Below are positions 39,801 through 51,000 of a stretch of 64,000 nt of DNA, one piece after another. Both the position numbers and the translations under genes were made by a program. The stretch is from Anas platyrhynchos (lineage: Eukaryota > Chordata > Aves > Anseriformes > Anatidae). Location of the stretch: contig NC_092600.1 of assembly GCF_047663525.1 (NCBI RefSeq), positions 4,770,001-4,834,000 of the forward strand. The letters run 5' to 3'. The stretch's first letter is position 1, and every line of letters starts with the position of its first letter. The notes under the pieces were generated by a model that made no database searches, was not told the DNA's origin, and was given only the letters and a program-made list of their open reading frames with translations.

Positions 39801-41023
39801 GCAGAATTTCTCCTGCTGGCCCTAGAGCTGTCTGCCCCCCACGCAGCCCCCGCACACACGCGGTGCAACTTTCGCTCCACGGAGCTGCTCACAGCTGGAG
39901 GGAGCTGCAGGAGAACACATTTTTGCATGACTGAGGCTTCATGGCTGCAGCGATGTTAGTGCAGCACCGTGCCTTGCACCCTGGGCAGGCTGGCAATAAA
40001 ATACCAGCGTAAACCCTCCCCAGATGTCAGACCCGGGCACTCGGGAGCATCCTGCTGCAGCCCAGTAAGCCATGCTGGATCCCACCACATGTTTTGAGCT
40101 CCTGTTTGCAGGGACCCAGCAGAGTGACCGTGGGATCTCCAAGAAGTTCCTACAAGTGGTGGGAGCCCTCCCCATCACCCTCCCTGTGCAAAGCCCCAAA
40201 CTTAAGCGCCACAACGCCTCAGCCTGTGGAAAAACATACTGCTGGGATCAAGTGTGACTTCTCCCGGGGGCTTGGCTTAGTTACAGAGAAGGACATCGGT
40301 GTAGACAACTGCTCATTAAGTAGAGGTCTTTCAGCACAGAAATCTTTAATGAGTAATTTCATAAAACTTTGGGGCTGAAAGTGAAGGGATCCATCACTGC
40401 TCTTCTCTACCCACCAGAAATCGGCTCAGCACTGCTGGACCACTTGATACCCTGCAACTGAGCCTAGATAACGGGGATCATCTTCAAATATTTCTAACGA
40501 GGAAATTATAGTCCACTGCGCCCGGGGATAAATAGCGTGTAAGCACTCGGATTACCTTTGCCATTGAGTGGAACGAGGGGGAAAGCGGGACGGTCTCAAA
40601 CACGGCCCCTGGGGCATTTCTCTGGGAAACCATTGGGGCCACCCCACGACGCGCTCCGACTAACGGGCCGGGAACACGAGAGGGAGCAAAGTTCTGCAGG
40701 AGGGAAGGGCAAAAAGAAGCCCAAAAAAACTTTTCCTAAGGAAACAACGAAGCCGGCGCCGCCACACGGAGCCCCGGGGGGGGCCGCCCCGTCCACCCCT
40801 CACTCACCTCTCGGAGGAGCTGCTCCAGGCGGGGCTGCAGCGCTTCCAGCAGCGGGCCGGGACCGGCGGCTCCGCGCTCCTCCAGGGCTGCCAGGCGGCC
40901 CTGCAGCTCCGCCGTTTTGGCTCCCAGCAGCAGGCAGACGGCCACGGCGGTGAGCGAGAGGAGCAGGCAGAGGGCGGAGGTGGCGGTGCCCGCCGCGGTG
41001 CCGGCTCCTCCGGCCGCGCTCAT
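36770..41023 (-). CDS. COL23A1: COL23A1, collagen type XXIII alpha 1 chain (5' part: exons 1-2 only)
   Basis: COL23A1 is a type II transmembrane collagen whose ectodomain is shed by furin. Two exons are present and join in phase 0. Exon 1 (40808-41023) gives 72 residues: a short cytoplasmic head, a hydrophobic anchor at about 16-35 (SALCLLLSLTAVAVCLLLG) and the start of a Leu-rich stalk. Exon 2 (36770-36839) gives KLGEGLAKLRTAREAPSDC then MCPPG. The spliced stretch EQLLRE-KLGEGLAKLRTAREAPSD closely matches mammalian COL23A1, including the RTAR furin-type site at residues 82-85. The cytoplasmic head is shorter than I recall for human (about 15 against about 30 residues). The first Gly-X-Y exon would begin in exon 3, beyond the left edge. 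The start is the only ATG giving a plausible head. The upstream frame stays open only because the DNA is GC-rich. Confidence 0.9.
36840..40807 (-). other. COL23A1 intron 1
   Basis: This 3,968-nt intron is bounded by the GT and AG sites of exons 1 and 2. No extra exon was recognised. It holds a stretch (38,091-38,603) with unusually few stops in one plus-strand frame. Confidence 0.85.
40808..41023 (-). CDS. COL23A1: COL23A1 exon 1, coding part (ATG at 41023-41021)
   Basis: This part is 216 nt and ends at the consensus donor CGAGAG|GTGAGTG. It encodes the cytoplasmic head, the membrane anchor and LQGRLAALEERGAAGPGPLL then EALQPRLEQLLRE. GAGCGATGA gives a purine (G) at -3. Confidence 0.88.
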
Positions 41024-41239
41024 CGCTCCCAGCTCCGCGCCGCCGCGCGGGGAGGACCCGCTGGGGGGGACGGGAGGAGGGGACCGGGGACCGGGCACCG
41101 GACCGGAGCCGCTCGGCTGCCGCCCGCCCGCCCCCGGCGCCGCATCCAGCGCCCGCCCCGTGCGCTGCGCGCCCCCGCCGCGGCACTGGGGCTGCGGAGC
41201 GGCCGCTGCTCCTCCGCTCGGCCCCGCCGGGACCCGGCC

Positions 41240-41245
41240 TTTAAA
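41240..41245 (-). promoter_or_regulatory. TATA-like box TTTAAA of COL23A1
   Basis: An isolated AT-only hexamer in otherwise GC-only sequence upstream of the COL23A1 ATG. Its position suits a core promoter element, but the use of the site is not shown. Confidence 0.25.
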
Positions 41246-41249
41246 CGGA

Positions 41250-44200
41250 GGAAGCGGGGAGGAGGAGGAGGAGGAGGGGGGGAGCCGGGCAAGGGGGGGA
41301 TGCTCCGGGAGCGGCCCCCCCCCCAACCCCCCCGGTTCCCCGGGGAGAAGGGGAGGGGGGGATGACGCCCAGCAGAGCCCACCCCCGCTGCCCTGCCCGG
41401 CCCCCTGCGGGAGAGCTGCCCGGCCTCGTCCCCCCCAACCCCCCTCCACGGTGTCCCCCTCGCCCCTCCCGGCCGCCCCCAGCGCCCCCCCGGTAGCTGC
41501 GGGACGGGGCCGGCCCCGGGGCCGCTGCGCTCGGCAGCCCGCGGAGCTGGCGCCCTCCAGCGGGTCCCGGCCCCGGCCCGCTGCTAATTGGGGACCCGGC
41601 GGAGCGGGGAAGGGCCGGGGATGTTGTGTGACCCCTCTCCTTCTTTTTCCCTTTCCGTGCTGGGGTTGGGAGGTGGTTGAGGGAAGAGGCAGCACCCGCA
41701 AAGCGCAGCGGTGTTCCAGCGTGCCTGGTAACGCACGGGTTGAATGGCAGTGAAGTGTCCCGGCTGCTTTAGGGAGCCTTTGAAGCAGGGAAGCTGTGCT
41801 CACAGACAACATTAAGCAGCCCCAGACTTCGCCAAAGTCTTCCTTGTCTTTTTTTCTGTTACAGATTGCATCACATCAACGCTTGACTCACCTATAAAAC
41901 AGCCTCAGGTAACGCAACGCTTGTCTAGACTCTACAAAGCCAGATCTGCTCTTTGCCTCTTGGCCCCAGACCCACCCTTGTACACGTAACGCTGACTTCT
42001 GGAACAGACAGGTGAAGCCTAAGACAGCACTAGAGAAAACTGCTAGGAGTGATAACAGCAACTGTGTTAATAAAACACACCCGTGCACACAGCCAGACTG
42101 CCCTGGTGTACACGCAGTGCTTTTTTTGTAGCCACTACTTCCGAACCAGCTAGCCAGGTAAATTTATATCACTCGCTAACCACTGTTTCCTGCCCTTCAC
42201 ATGCCTGAAGACACAGGAAGGAAAATGCCAGGTTATTATGAGCCACCTCTTCCCTCCCTTCTCCCTGTCTCCTTTCTACACACCTGCTGAGACTTTGCTG
42301 CTGATCTCTCAGTGCACGGACACTGTGCTATCAACCTGGGGGAGCTTTGCAGAGCATCTTGCCTTAAAACACATGCACATGGCCCAAGCCCTCCTTACAA
42401 CAGGGACATCTAGAAAATGTAAGAGGAAAAAGGATAAGTGGCTACTGCAGCCAAGCCCTCTGCCCCACACCTCCTCACCTCTTTCATCTGTTTCACCCCC
42501 AGTGCAAGTCTTCCCCTGTCCTACTCAGCTTTTGAGGTGCTGGATTTTGTATGCTGTTTGCACCTTACAAAACATGTTTTGTTCACTTAACAGACAGCTT
42601 AATTTTCTCCCATCATCTATGCTTAGTGAAATATAAAACTGACCTGTTACAGAGATGCAAACGGCTGCTCTGCCTCTGCCTGACAACACTTTGCAGGTTT
42701 ACAAACTTGTTTTAGGTACGGTAGCTAAAAATCAAAAGCACAGAGAAAGAGGTAAATAGATCTCGTCGTTATTTACCAACAGGGACAGGCAATTAGCATT
42801 AGCTTGATCCAAATATGCAGAGATTACAAATTGTGCCAACTACATTCATGTAGTGACAAGGGGGTGTGTATGTGAACATCTTGTTCCCCGTGAAGATAAA
42901 GCCATGGAGGGCAGCCCAAAGAGGAGAAATCAGACCAATTAAGGACAGAGCTCCTGGCACCCAGCTGTTCCTCAGCTACAGACTGCTCTGTGCTGCTCCA
43001 CTACTGAGCCCAGCGATGTTGGACCTGTGCCCATCCTCCTTTTAAACTAAAAAGTTTCATTTATGCAACGCTGTAAGGCCTGCAAAACTACTTGGCACCT
43101 TGCTGCAGTTGTTGTACTGTCATAGAATTATTTTTAAAGTTTACAAGGAGGAGAGTGAATTTCAACAGGATAGTGTGTACACATATGTGTACATGCACAT
43201 ACTTTTTCTAGCACACATCTCCTTTAGCAAGTGCAATGTGTTTTAGTAACTACATTAGCAGAAGCTTCAAGTACTGCTTCAGGAAGGATACACAATCCCT
43301 TACTTTCTAATTTTGATAGAACTGTTTTGGTTTGTACCGTGTATGCTGAAACGCTCAGCCAAGTACCTGCTTTGCTCCTGAGAAAAGCGTGGGATGGAAA
43401 GTATTGGTGGAGGAAGCCAGGGCCGAAATTCACTGCCGTCCTCCTCAGTCCCACCAAAGGCACTGCTGACCTGGATGGTACCAACTGCTGAGCTCTGTCA
43501 CACAGAGAAGAAACAATGATGCAAAGAAGCCAGGAAGAGGGGTGTCTGTATTATGAGATATAATCAAGCACTGTAGGTGGCACTGGTTACAGAAGATAAG
43601 CTTTCAAAGCCTTGCCTCAGCTGTAGTCTCTCCCCAGCTCAGAGATATGCATGTCTGGAGCCTCTTGCAAATTAAGCCTTCTCCCTGCCCCACACATCAG
43701 AGGAACGCAGACACCAGTTTAAAACCTTACTGTGTTTGAGGACTTGCACAGCAAGCACAGAACCTGAAGTGAGGCTCCTGCAGAGCTGAAACAATTTACT
43801 GTTCCTCTCCTTAAGACTTGCATGCCGAAGACTGCAATAAATGGCTCAAACTTGCAAATTGCATCTAGACCGGCAGACAGCCTGGATGAGCCCTACCATC
43901 CCTCCCGTACAGCAGTGAGAAAGACTGAGAAAACAGTAACTTAAACATTAAGAGAGCAAAAACTACGTAAGAAAGTAGATTAAAGAGGCTTATGAAGCAG
44001 TACCACTCAGCACTAAAGTTCAGAAGTTACAGCACAGAACCCATCCTCCTCCCTCCTATATTATAGCCTGATGACAATGCTTCCCTGTTGTCAAGGTTAC
44101 TTATCAGTAATTACAGATCAAGCTCCACAAAAATATGTAGTTGAAGACTTCAGGCTTATCTTGTTACTACTGCAAGAGAAAGGCTTAAATGCACCACAAC

Positions 44201-44704
44201 CATTTCTCTGCCTTTTTTCTTTTTTCCAGGGACAGTACAGTCCTTCAAAGAAAAAAAAAAAAGCTAGCATTTCTGTGATAAGTGAATTAAAACAGTACTG
44301 AAAATATGAAATGCTACTTTCCATCCTTACCTATAAATTTACCTGGAAATATTTACCACTAAGAATACCAGACGAGTTTCCAGTCTCTAACTAGACTCCT
44401 TTTAAAAGAGCAACATACGCTGTTTAAAAGGAAGTTTTGGGAAGAAGGGACCCACAAGAGGTTATCTACTTAGATTTTAAGCTCCCATCTTCAATCATGC
44501 TTCCAAATACTAGAAAAAGCTATTATATACCATATTCTTTGGTAAGCATAGCCCTTGAAATCTTGGGTCTAACATTTAAAGAAAGCTAGCCAAAAATGTT
44601 TCATACTTCAAAAACTTGGTTAGCTAGTGCACAGACTACTCATCCCAAAAGTCAAATGATTAACTAACCCTACCTAAAGGAAGAAAATTAAGTTTCAAAG
44701 AGAA
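41250..44704. other. Spacer between CLK4 and COL23A1
   Basis: Only about 3.5 kb separates the CLK4 poly(A) site from the COL23A1 promoter, with both genes on the minus strand. After the CpG island ends near 41.6 kb the spacer is ordinary, moderately AT-rich sequence with no supported gene. Confidence 0.7.
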
Positions 44705-44729
44705 AACTATTTTCAAAAATGAAAATTAC

Positions 44730-44735
44730 TTTATT
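44730..44735 (-). terminator. CLK4 polyadenylation signal AATAAA
   Basis: A canonical AATAAA on the minus strand lies about 195 bases after the stop codon. Cleavage would fall roughly at 44,705-44,720, giving a 3'UTR of a little over 200 nt. Longer 3'UTR forms cannot be excluded. Confidence 0.6.
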
Positions 44736-44812
44736 TTTCACTTTGATATCCATAATCAAGACTACAACTGTTCAACAAGATAAACATGACAGTTATACAA
44801 AACATATGTAAA

Positions 44813-44820
44813 TATTTACA
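44813..44820 (-). promoter_or_regulatory. Pumilio response element (TGTAAATA) in the CLK4 3'UTR
   Basis: The minus-strand transcript contains an exact UGUANAUA match between the stop codon and the poly(A) signal. Pumilio proteins bind this motif to repress or destabilise mRNAs. Binding here is inferred from sequence only. Confidence 0.4.
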
Positions 44821-44927
44821 GACTTAACTGTACAAAATAATTTAAAGTTTACAAAAGTTTCATGCAACCTCTGTTGACTGACACAGTCTAGGAAATCTCC
44901 TTGGAGAAGTGTAAAAGATCTTTGAAT

Positions 44928-45065
44928 TTATTTTTTTAATGGTTCAAAAAAAGGATGCTGCAAAGCTTCATCAAGAGTAATTCTTTTGGCTGGATCATAT
45001 TCTAGCATCCTGCGAACAAGGTCAAACAGACTTTGATGATCTGTGTCTTGGCAATGCATGAATTC
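44928..45065 (-). CDS. CLK4: CLK4 exon 13 (last coding exon, stop TAA at 44930-44928)
   Basis: The acceptor is TCATTTCAG|GAATTC, after an 80-nt intron. It encodes residues 433-477, including [20 protein letters not shown] and [13 protein letters not shown], then stops. This is the helix H-I end of the kinase fold. The 3'UTR follows in the same exon. Confidence 0.94.
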   Translation of the reverse strand, partial: EFMHCQDTDHQSLFDLVRRMLEYDPAKRITLDEALQHPFFEPLKK

Positions 45066-48000
45066 CTGAAATGAGAAAAAAAAAGTATTTGAGAGATCTT
45101 TCACAATTACAAATCTAATACAATAATCAAAATCCTCAGTCTTACCTTTAAAGGCTTACAGCGTCGCCTGACGTATCTACCTGCAGAGCTGTGTTCATCC
45201 CAGTCCAGTTGGTCATGGTGAAAATAGTGTTTTCTGCATGACAAGAAAAATGATTTTAAGATAGTTGAGACTATTTAATTCAGCTAAAGCTGACAATTTC
45301 TTACAACAGACTAGCAGGTAACAAGCCTGGAAGTCTTTCTTCATTTTCAGAAGCTCACAACTAACAATGGAACCTTTAAAATTCCTTTTATAATAGAAAT
45401 ATTATAAAGGCAACTTACTCCTTTTATATTGTACTTACCTGGATTTTTTGATCATGTGAGCTGGTAGAGGCCCTAGTATTCTTTCCATCATTGCCAAGTG
45501 TTCTTTACTATCATGTGTCTGTGTGGAAAAAAAGCAATGAGCACACTCAGATTTTTCTACGCTCCGCCACTTGATAACACCACTCATCTATTAACAATAT
45601 GCTTGACAGGGCATCACCATATTATCTTTAGACACCACGCGAAGTTTTGTATGAGTATGTTTACTTTATTCCTGATTTCAGCAGCACACTCAAACTCTAG
45701 ACATGTTTCATTAGCCAAGAAGCTACAGTAGGTATCTTAAATAGTCTGAGGGAGATGTCCACACCATCATATTTTCATATATGCATGCTGCCTTTACAAC
45801 CTCATCTCTGCAATACTTGAAACTTGTCAGGTTATGCCTTTCAAACTAATGGATAGGTAGATATTATTAAAAGATCAAAGTCAGAAGTCTGTAACAAAAA
45901 CATTTGATTTAAATTCACATACACACCTGAAAAACTGTAAACCCCAGGTAATACTCAATTAGAATACATCCAATACTCCAAACATCACAAGGCTGCGACC
46001 ATCCCAGTGCTGCAAAACAGGCGAAGTTGGTTTACTTTTTAATATATTCTCAAACCCTGTCATCCACAAAGGATATCCACAGTTTTCATGCTGATGCCTA
46101 TTTCCCTCCCTCCATACCTCTTCCCAAACTTTGGTTGTTAAAGAGGGAAAGGAAAGTGTTTGGACTTGTGTTCTTACAATATTTCTTTTACCCCTTACTC
46201 TCAAAAAATTTAACAGCACCATCTGTAAGAGATGACTGAATTGTTAGAACCATGAGCAACCACTCCAGTTTACAAAATAAAGACATCTGAATGAACTGTA
46301 ATAAGCTGTCAGAAGGTCTGAAAGTCTCTACTGACCTAAGATAACCTCAGGAGCTCTGTAATGTCTTGTAGACACTAATGTGCTGTGATGTTCATCATCA
46401 AAAGTTGCACTTCCAAAATCAACAACTTTTATGTCTGTGTTTTTTAAAGTGCGTTCATCTCGCTTCTGTAAGAGAATGCCATTTGTTAGTATTTTTAAAA
46501 GCATGCTTAGGTAAAAGATACCACATTACCAGTCGAAATCATCTTTCAAGTTCCAGTTAACCATCATGCTAAAGATTAAACCTATGTAACAAAACACTCC
46601 TTTGCAATACATTGATTCCTTTTCAGCCCCAGCTCCAAGGAAGAAGAGCAGAGCACATAAAGCAATTTAATCTGAATACTCAAAGACAGGTGAATATCTA
46701 AAGCCCTGTCCACAGTAAGAGTTCCTTTTCTCTTTAGGTAACTAACTGAAGTTACTGTTGAGGTTAACAGTCTTGCTTTTTGCTATCCATTGGTACATTT
46801 GTATAATTCTATATAATTTTTCATTTATATAATTTTAGCTCTTGAAAGCGAATTAGTAAATAAAAACAAGCCTCATGCATAAACTAGTTGTACTGATGCC
46901 CATACTGCTTTTCTGTTTCTAGGAAGCTTCTGAACTTTGAAAAAAGAGCACCAGAATAGTTTTTTTTTTTCTTCTCATAGTACAGCCAAGTTCTCATCCT
47001 AACATTGCATGTCTTAAGTGTTTTCTTGAGGACTGATCAAGAACAGTCCTATTCTCAGCCCATGCCAATTATCAATGTCACATGTTGATCACAAAGGGAA
47101 TTCATCTTGGCTACTAAGCCTGCGGAGCCAAGGGCTGCTACATGGCCTTCAGGGTAATCAAATAGAAAGCAAGACCTGACATACTTCTCAAAACTTACAG
47201 ATACTTTAAAGAAAGGGATTCAAACAGCTCATTAAAGAAAAATGAAGGAAAGAAATCTTGCCAAATTTAAAGCCATTAACATAATGCTTCCTATTAATGC
47301 CAGAACTTCATTAAACAGCAAAGAATTTAGCTAATGATCAGATGAAACACTTCAGTTTGAATTGGAGCAATGTTACCAGCTTAGCAGAAATCCAACACGT
47401 CTCAAAGGACACAAGAAATCTAGGAAACAACTCTGATTATCACTTGACCTTTTTATGTGTAGAAAGACTACTTTTTAAGAAGAGCTCAGATGAAGAAGTT
47501 CAGTGCTGAGAGGAAAAACGAAAAACTTACCATTTTTGCATTGTACTTCACTATGTAATCAGACTCCACAAACAAGATATTTTCAGGCTTTAAATCGGTA
47601 TGAGTTAATTTATTGTGATGTAAAACTACAAGGAAAAAAGGAAGAAAATCCATAATTAATACTCTGATTTCCTAAAGGGAAAAAGAATATAGAAACATAT
47701 TTGACAAAAGTATTGAGATTTACTTACAGTTTATAGACTGGCAGATTTGATAAGCCATGTTTCTAATGTCATTAATATGAAATGGCAGAAAGCTGTTTTC
47801 CTTAATAAAATCATATGTGCTAAGTCCCAGCAGCTCAAAAACAATGCAAACATGGCCATGATGATCAAACCATTCCAGCATCTGAACACAGCGGCTTGAA
47901 AGAGAAATATATAAACACATGAAAACTCAATTTATTGAACCTTTTGCCAAGTCCTTAGCGTGCCATTCCCCTTTTACACTTACAAAGTGCTGCTTGGATC

Positions 48001-51000
48001 CATGGTGTTTAAGTGTTCCAATACCTGTATTTCTGAACGGGCTGCTTCCCGGTATCTACCAACATTTTTCACAATTTTAACTGCTACATGCATTCCTCTC
48101 CTTCAAAAGAAAGAAAAGTACCACAAATTGAATCAATACTGTGAAATATCTACAGTCCCGAAGCATTCTGATTTTGATACAGTGAACGCAGATAAAGGTC
48201 ACAGAGAATTTTGAGTTGGATTAGGGGAATGTGACTTAAGGACATTGCAAAGAAAAAATCAGTATAAAAACGTTTCTGGTCAAGTTCATATACCCACAGC
48301 ATATGCTACATAACCTACTTCTCAGTCTTATTATCTCATTTAAGGGAGAACAAGCATCAGGAATCTACCTGAAAGATGACTCAAAAACAACAAAGCTCTC
48401 ATTTGAAAAACATACTACAAAAATTTATCAGATTTCTGCAACTTGAGTAACTTCTGGCTCTTTTTCAGTGCTCCTATGGAATCAGGGGAAGTAAGTAATT
48501 TATTTTAATATCTGAACATTTTGTACTAGTGAAGACAGACCTGCACTCAGTGTAACATTCAAACGCTAATGCTATTACTTAAATGAAACAGATACACATA
48601 GGCCATTCTATCCTATTCACTAATGGACAATTTTTAATTGTCTCTGTAGAGTTAGATTCTAATGACTTAAGAACGCTGTCTGCCTTTACAACATGACCTC
48701 AAGCTCCTGAACAGTCTTAATTTGTGAAATGACCGAATACACCAAAGCCTTAGGAAACAAACTACAACTGCTTCTTTATACTGAAGTGCAGATATAAAAC
48801 ATACGGTTGATATAACTTGAATCTGGGTTTTATTAATTGTTTAAATGTCTCAGAATACACAAGTTGTAGAAATACACCAATTTCTTCTTCTCCACTGAGG
48901 ATGCCATCACACTGAAGTTACCATGCTATCAAAAAAGCATGACTCGATTACTGCGCATGCAGAGAAAGCTGAAAGGATTAAGCCTGATTATGAAGACTGA
49001 AGGAAAGAAATTTACAGCTTGAGCAGTTCCAAGCAGTTGCTTTCCACTAAGAATCAAAACTATATTCTCAGCATCTCACTGCATCATCCTCAGTCTCTTA
49101 ATTCGTTTCCATACTCTCCGAACACCTGCACATCCTCTAGTTACGGCAACAGTGGTTGTAGAACCAGCCGAAAACCATAATGAAGGAACACAGTTCGTCC
49201 CTTTTTTAAAAGGGCAGATGATATCTACTTAGATAGATATATTCCTAATTCGGAGTTTATTCCATGTGCTTATACAACTTCTATAGAATATACAAAGGTT
49301 TATTTTTGAAAGGAATCCTCTCTAGGCAGATGTTTCCCAAGACAAATGTGGTCAAGGAAGTTTAACGATAAAGACAGATTCTCAAAATCTAAGAGAAAAA
49401 GTAGCCAAAAATATTTCTCTGTATACCATCTTGCATAAAGTTATAACATGCAAGGGCCTTTCACAGAGGAAAAGGAGAAACAAAAGAACATTTATAGAAT
49501 TGAAAGCAATGACTGAAGAACCTTAAAAATGATCAGGGAACAATACTGTTTCCATCCAAAAAACCTTTAAAAATTTTCAACCAGAAGTCACCTGAAAAGG
49601 TAACTCAGATCAAAATAAAACCAGTTCTTTTTTTAAATATACTGCAACACTATCTGAACCACAACTTACTTTCTTTTGAAGAAAAGATTCTAGAACTTTC
49701 ATTTCTGAGCTAAACAGCATTGTTTGTCACGAGATGTACTTACTGACACTTACATATCATGATCTATACACTCCACTACTTTTCCAAAAGCTCCTTCTCC
49801 TAAAGTCGCAACGATTTCATCTAAAAAGAACAAACACAAGTTAGAATTATGCAACAACTTAACCAAGAATGAATATTACTAATGTAGATTTAAAAATGTG
49901 CCATTACAAAAGCATAATTACTTTAAATCTCAGCATCTGAATGTGTTATTTATTGGACAGTTGTCATGAAAACAGTTAGCCAAAAAAACAAAAACAAAAA
50001 ACTATCTCTTGTTCTAATCTCAAGATTCAAGTTCATTTACTACTTGGAACTTTTTGAACACAGTACTTAAATTCTACAGAAAAGAAGATATGCAAAAAAA
50101 AAATAAAACAAAAAAGCACAAAAAAAACAAAAAAAGAGCAATGAAGATTTCTTTAGCCCCCCTCCTCTGACATACTATTCTAAACAGATTTTTTGCTGAA
50201 AAGTTTTTAAGAAGTGTTGAAAAATGTTCTATACATCTTGCTCTTAGAACGTCTCCACTTTCACAGATCAGGTGACCCTCCTCATCATCCTCTACACTCC
50301 TGGATCTTTTCCTTCGGTGACTCTTCTGGAAACGGCACCAAGATCGTCCAGCCAATCAATATATCAGAGTGAATTCAGGGCAGAATACGCAATTCATTCA
50401 GCGGGGAGATATTCAGGCATTCAGTTACGCACCAGGCCACGAACAGTTGGCAGGAGCAATTTCAAATTCAGTCCCCAGAAATTCACAGGGCACAGTTTAT
50501 GTTACAGAAGAAAAACATGGCAAGGAACAGATTTTCAGATAAATACTTAAAGTGATAAGGCAACAGAAAAAAAAACAACACAATTTTGACTCTCAAACAG
50601 TGGCTTAATTGAAGACAGATTAAGACTGCAACGTCACTATTTCTAATACTTTGCTATCAAACAGCAAAAAGCAGTTATTTATTTATATAGCTAAGCTTAC
50701 AGTCAGGTGAAACGTTACTCTTTAAAACGTACAATTTTTGTCATCTAAATATTATCAGCTATCAAGTAATTTTACTTCCCTCATGTAAGGAGAGTGAAGA
50801 AAAATTACTCTCAAGCCCTTGATCTGCATTGCATAGTCTAATACAATTTGCCATTTCTATTGCAGAAATGTGATTGAAATACTTGGACCTGAAGATTTAT
50901 CAGTAGGCATCACGCCAACAATGAGAAATTCACACAGCATGCCTTCAGAGAAGGCAAGCAGCAAGCTTATCCCACCTTCAGTAAGACATTAGCTGCCACT

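Larger units (their letters stand above)
40740..41620. promoter_or_regulatory. CpG-island promoter of COL23A1
   Basis: Extremely GC-rich, CpG-dense sequence with C/G homopolymer runs and a (GGA)n tract surrounds coding exon 1. A TTTAAA box at 41240-41245, about 217 bases before the ATG, is the only TATA-like element and would place a start near 41,210; this is uncertain. Confidence 0.7.

Noticed and set aside
40917..41753. 278-codon plus-strand ORF opposite COL23A1 exon 1
   Set aside because: Low-complexity Pro/Gly/Ala/Arg-rich translation in a CpG island, with no domain. It is antisense to a recognised exon.
40736..41812. 358-codon minus-strand ORF
   Set aside because: It contains true COL23A1 exon 1, but the flanks are GC-rich 5' and intron sequence left open by the lack of AT-rich stops. 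The exon ends at the consensus donor after codon 72.
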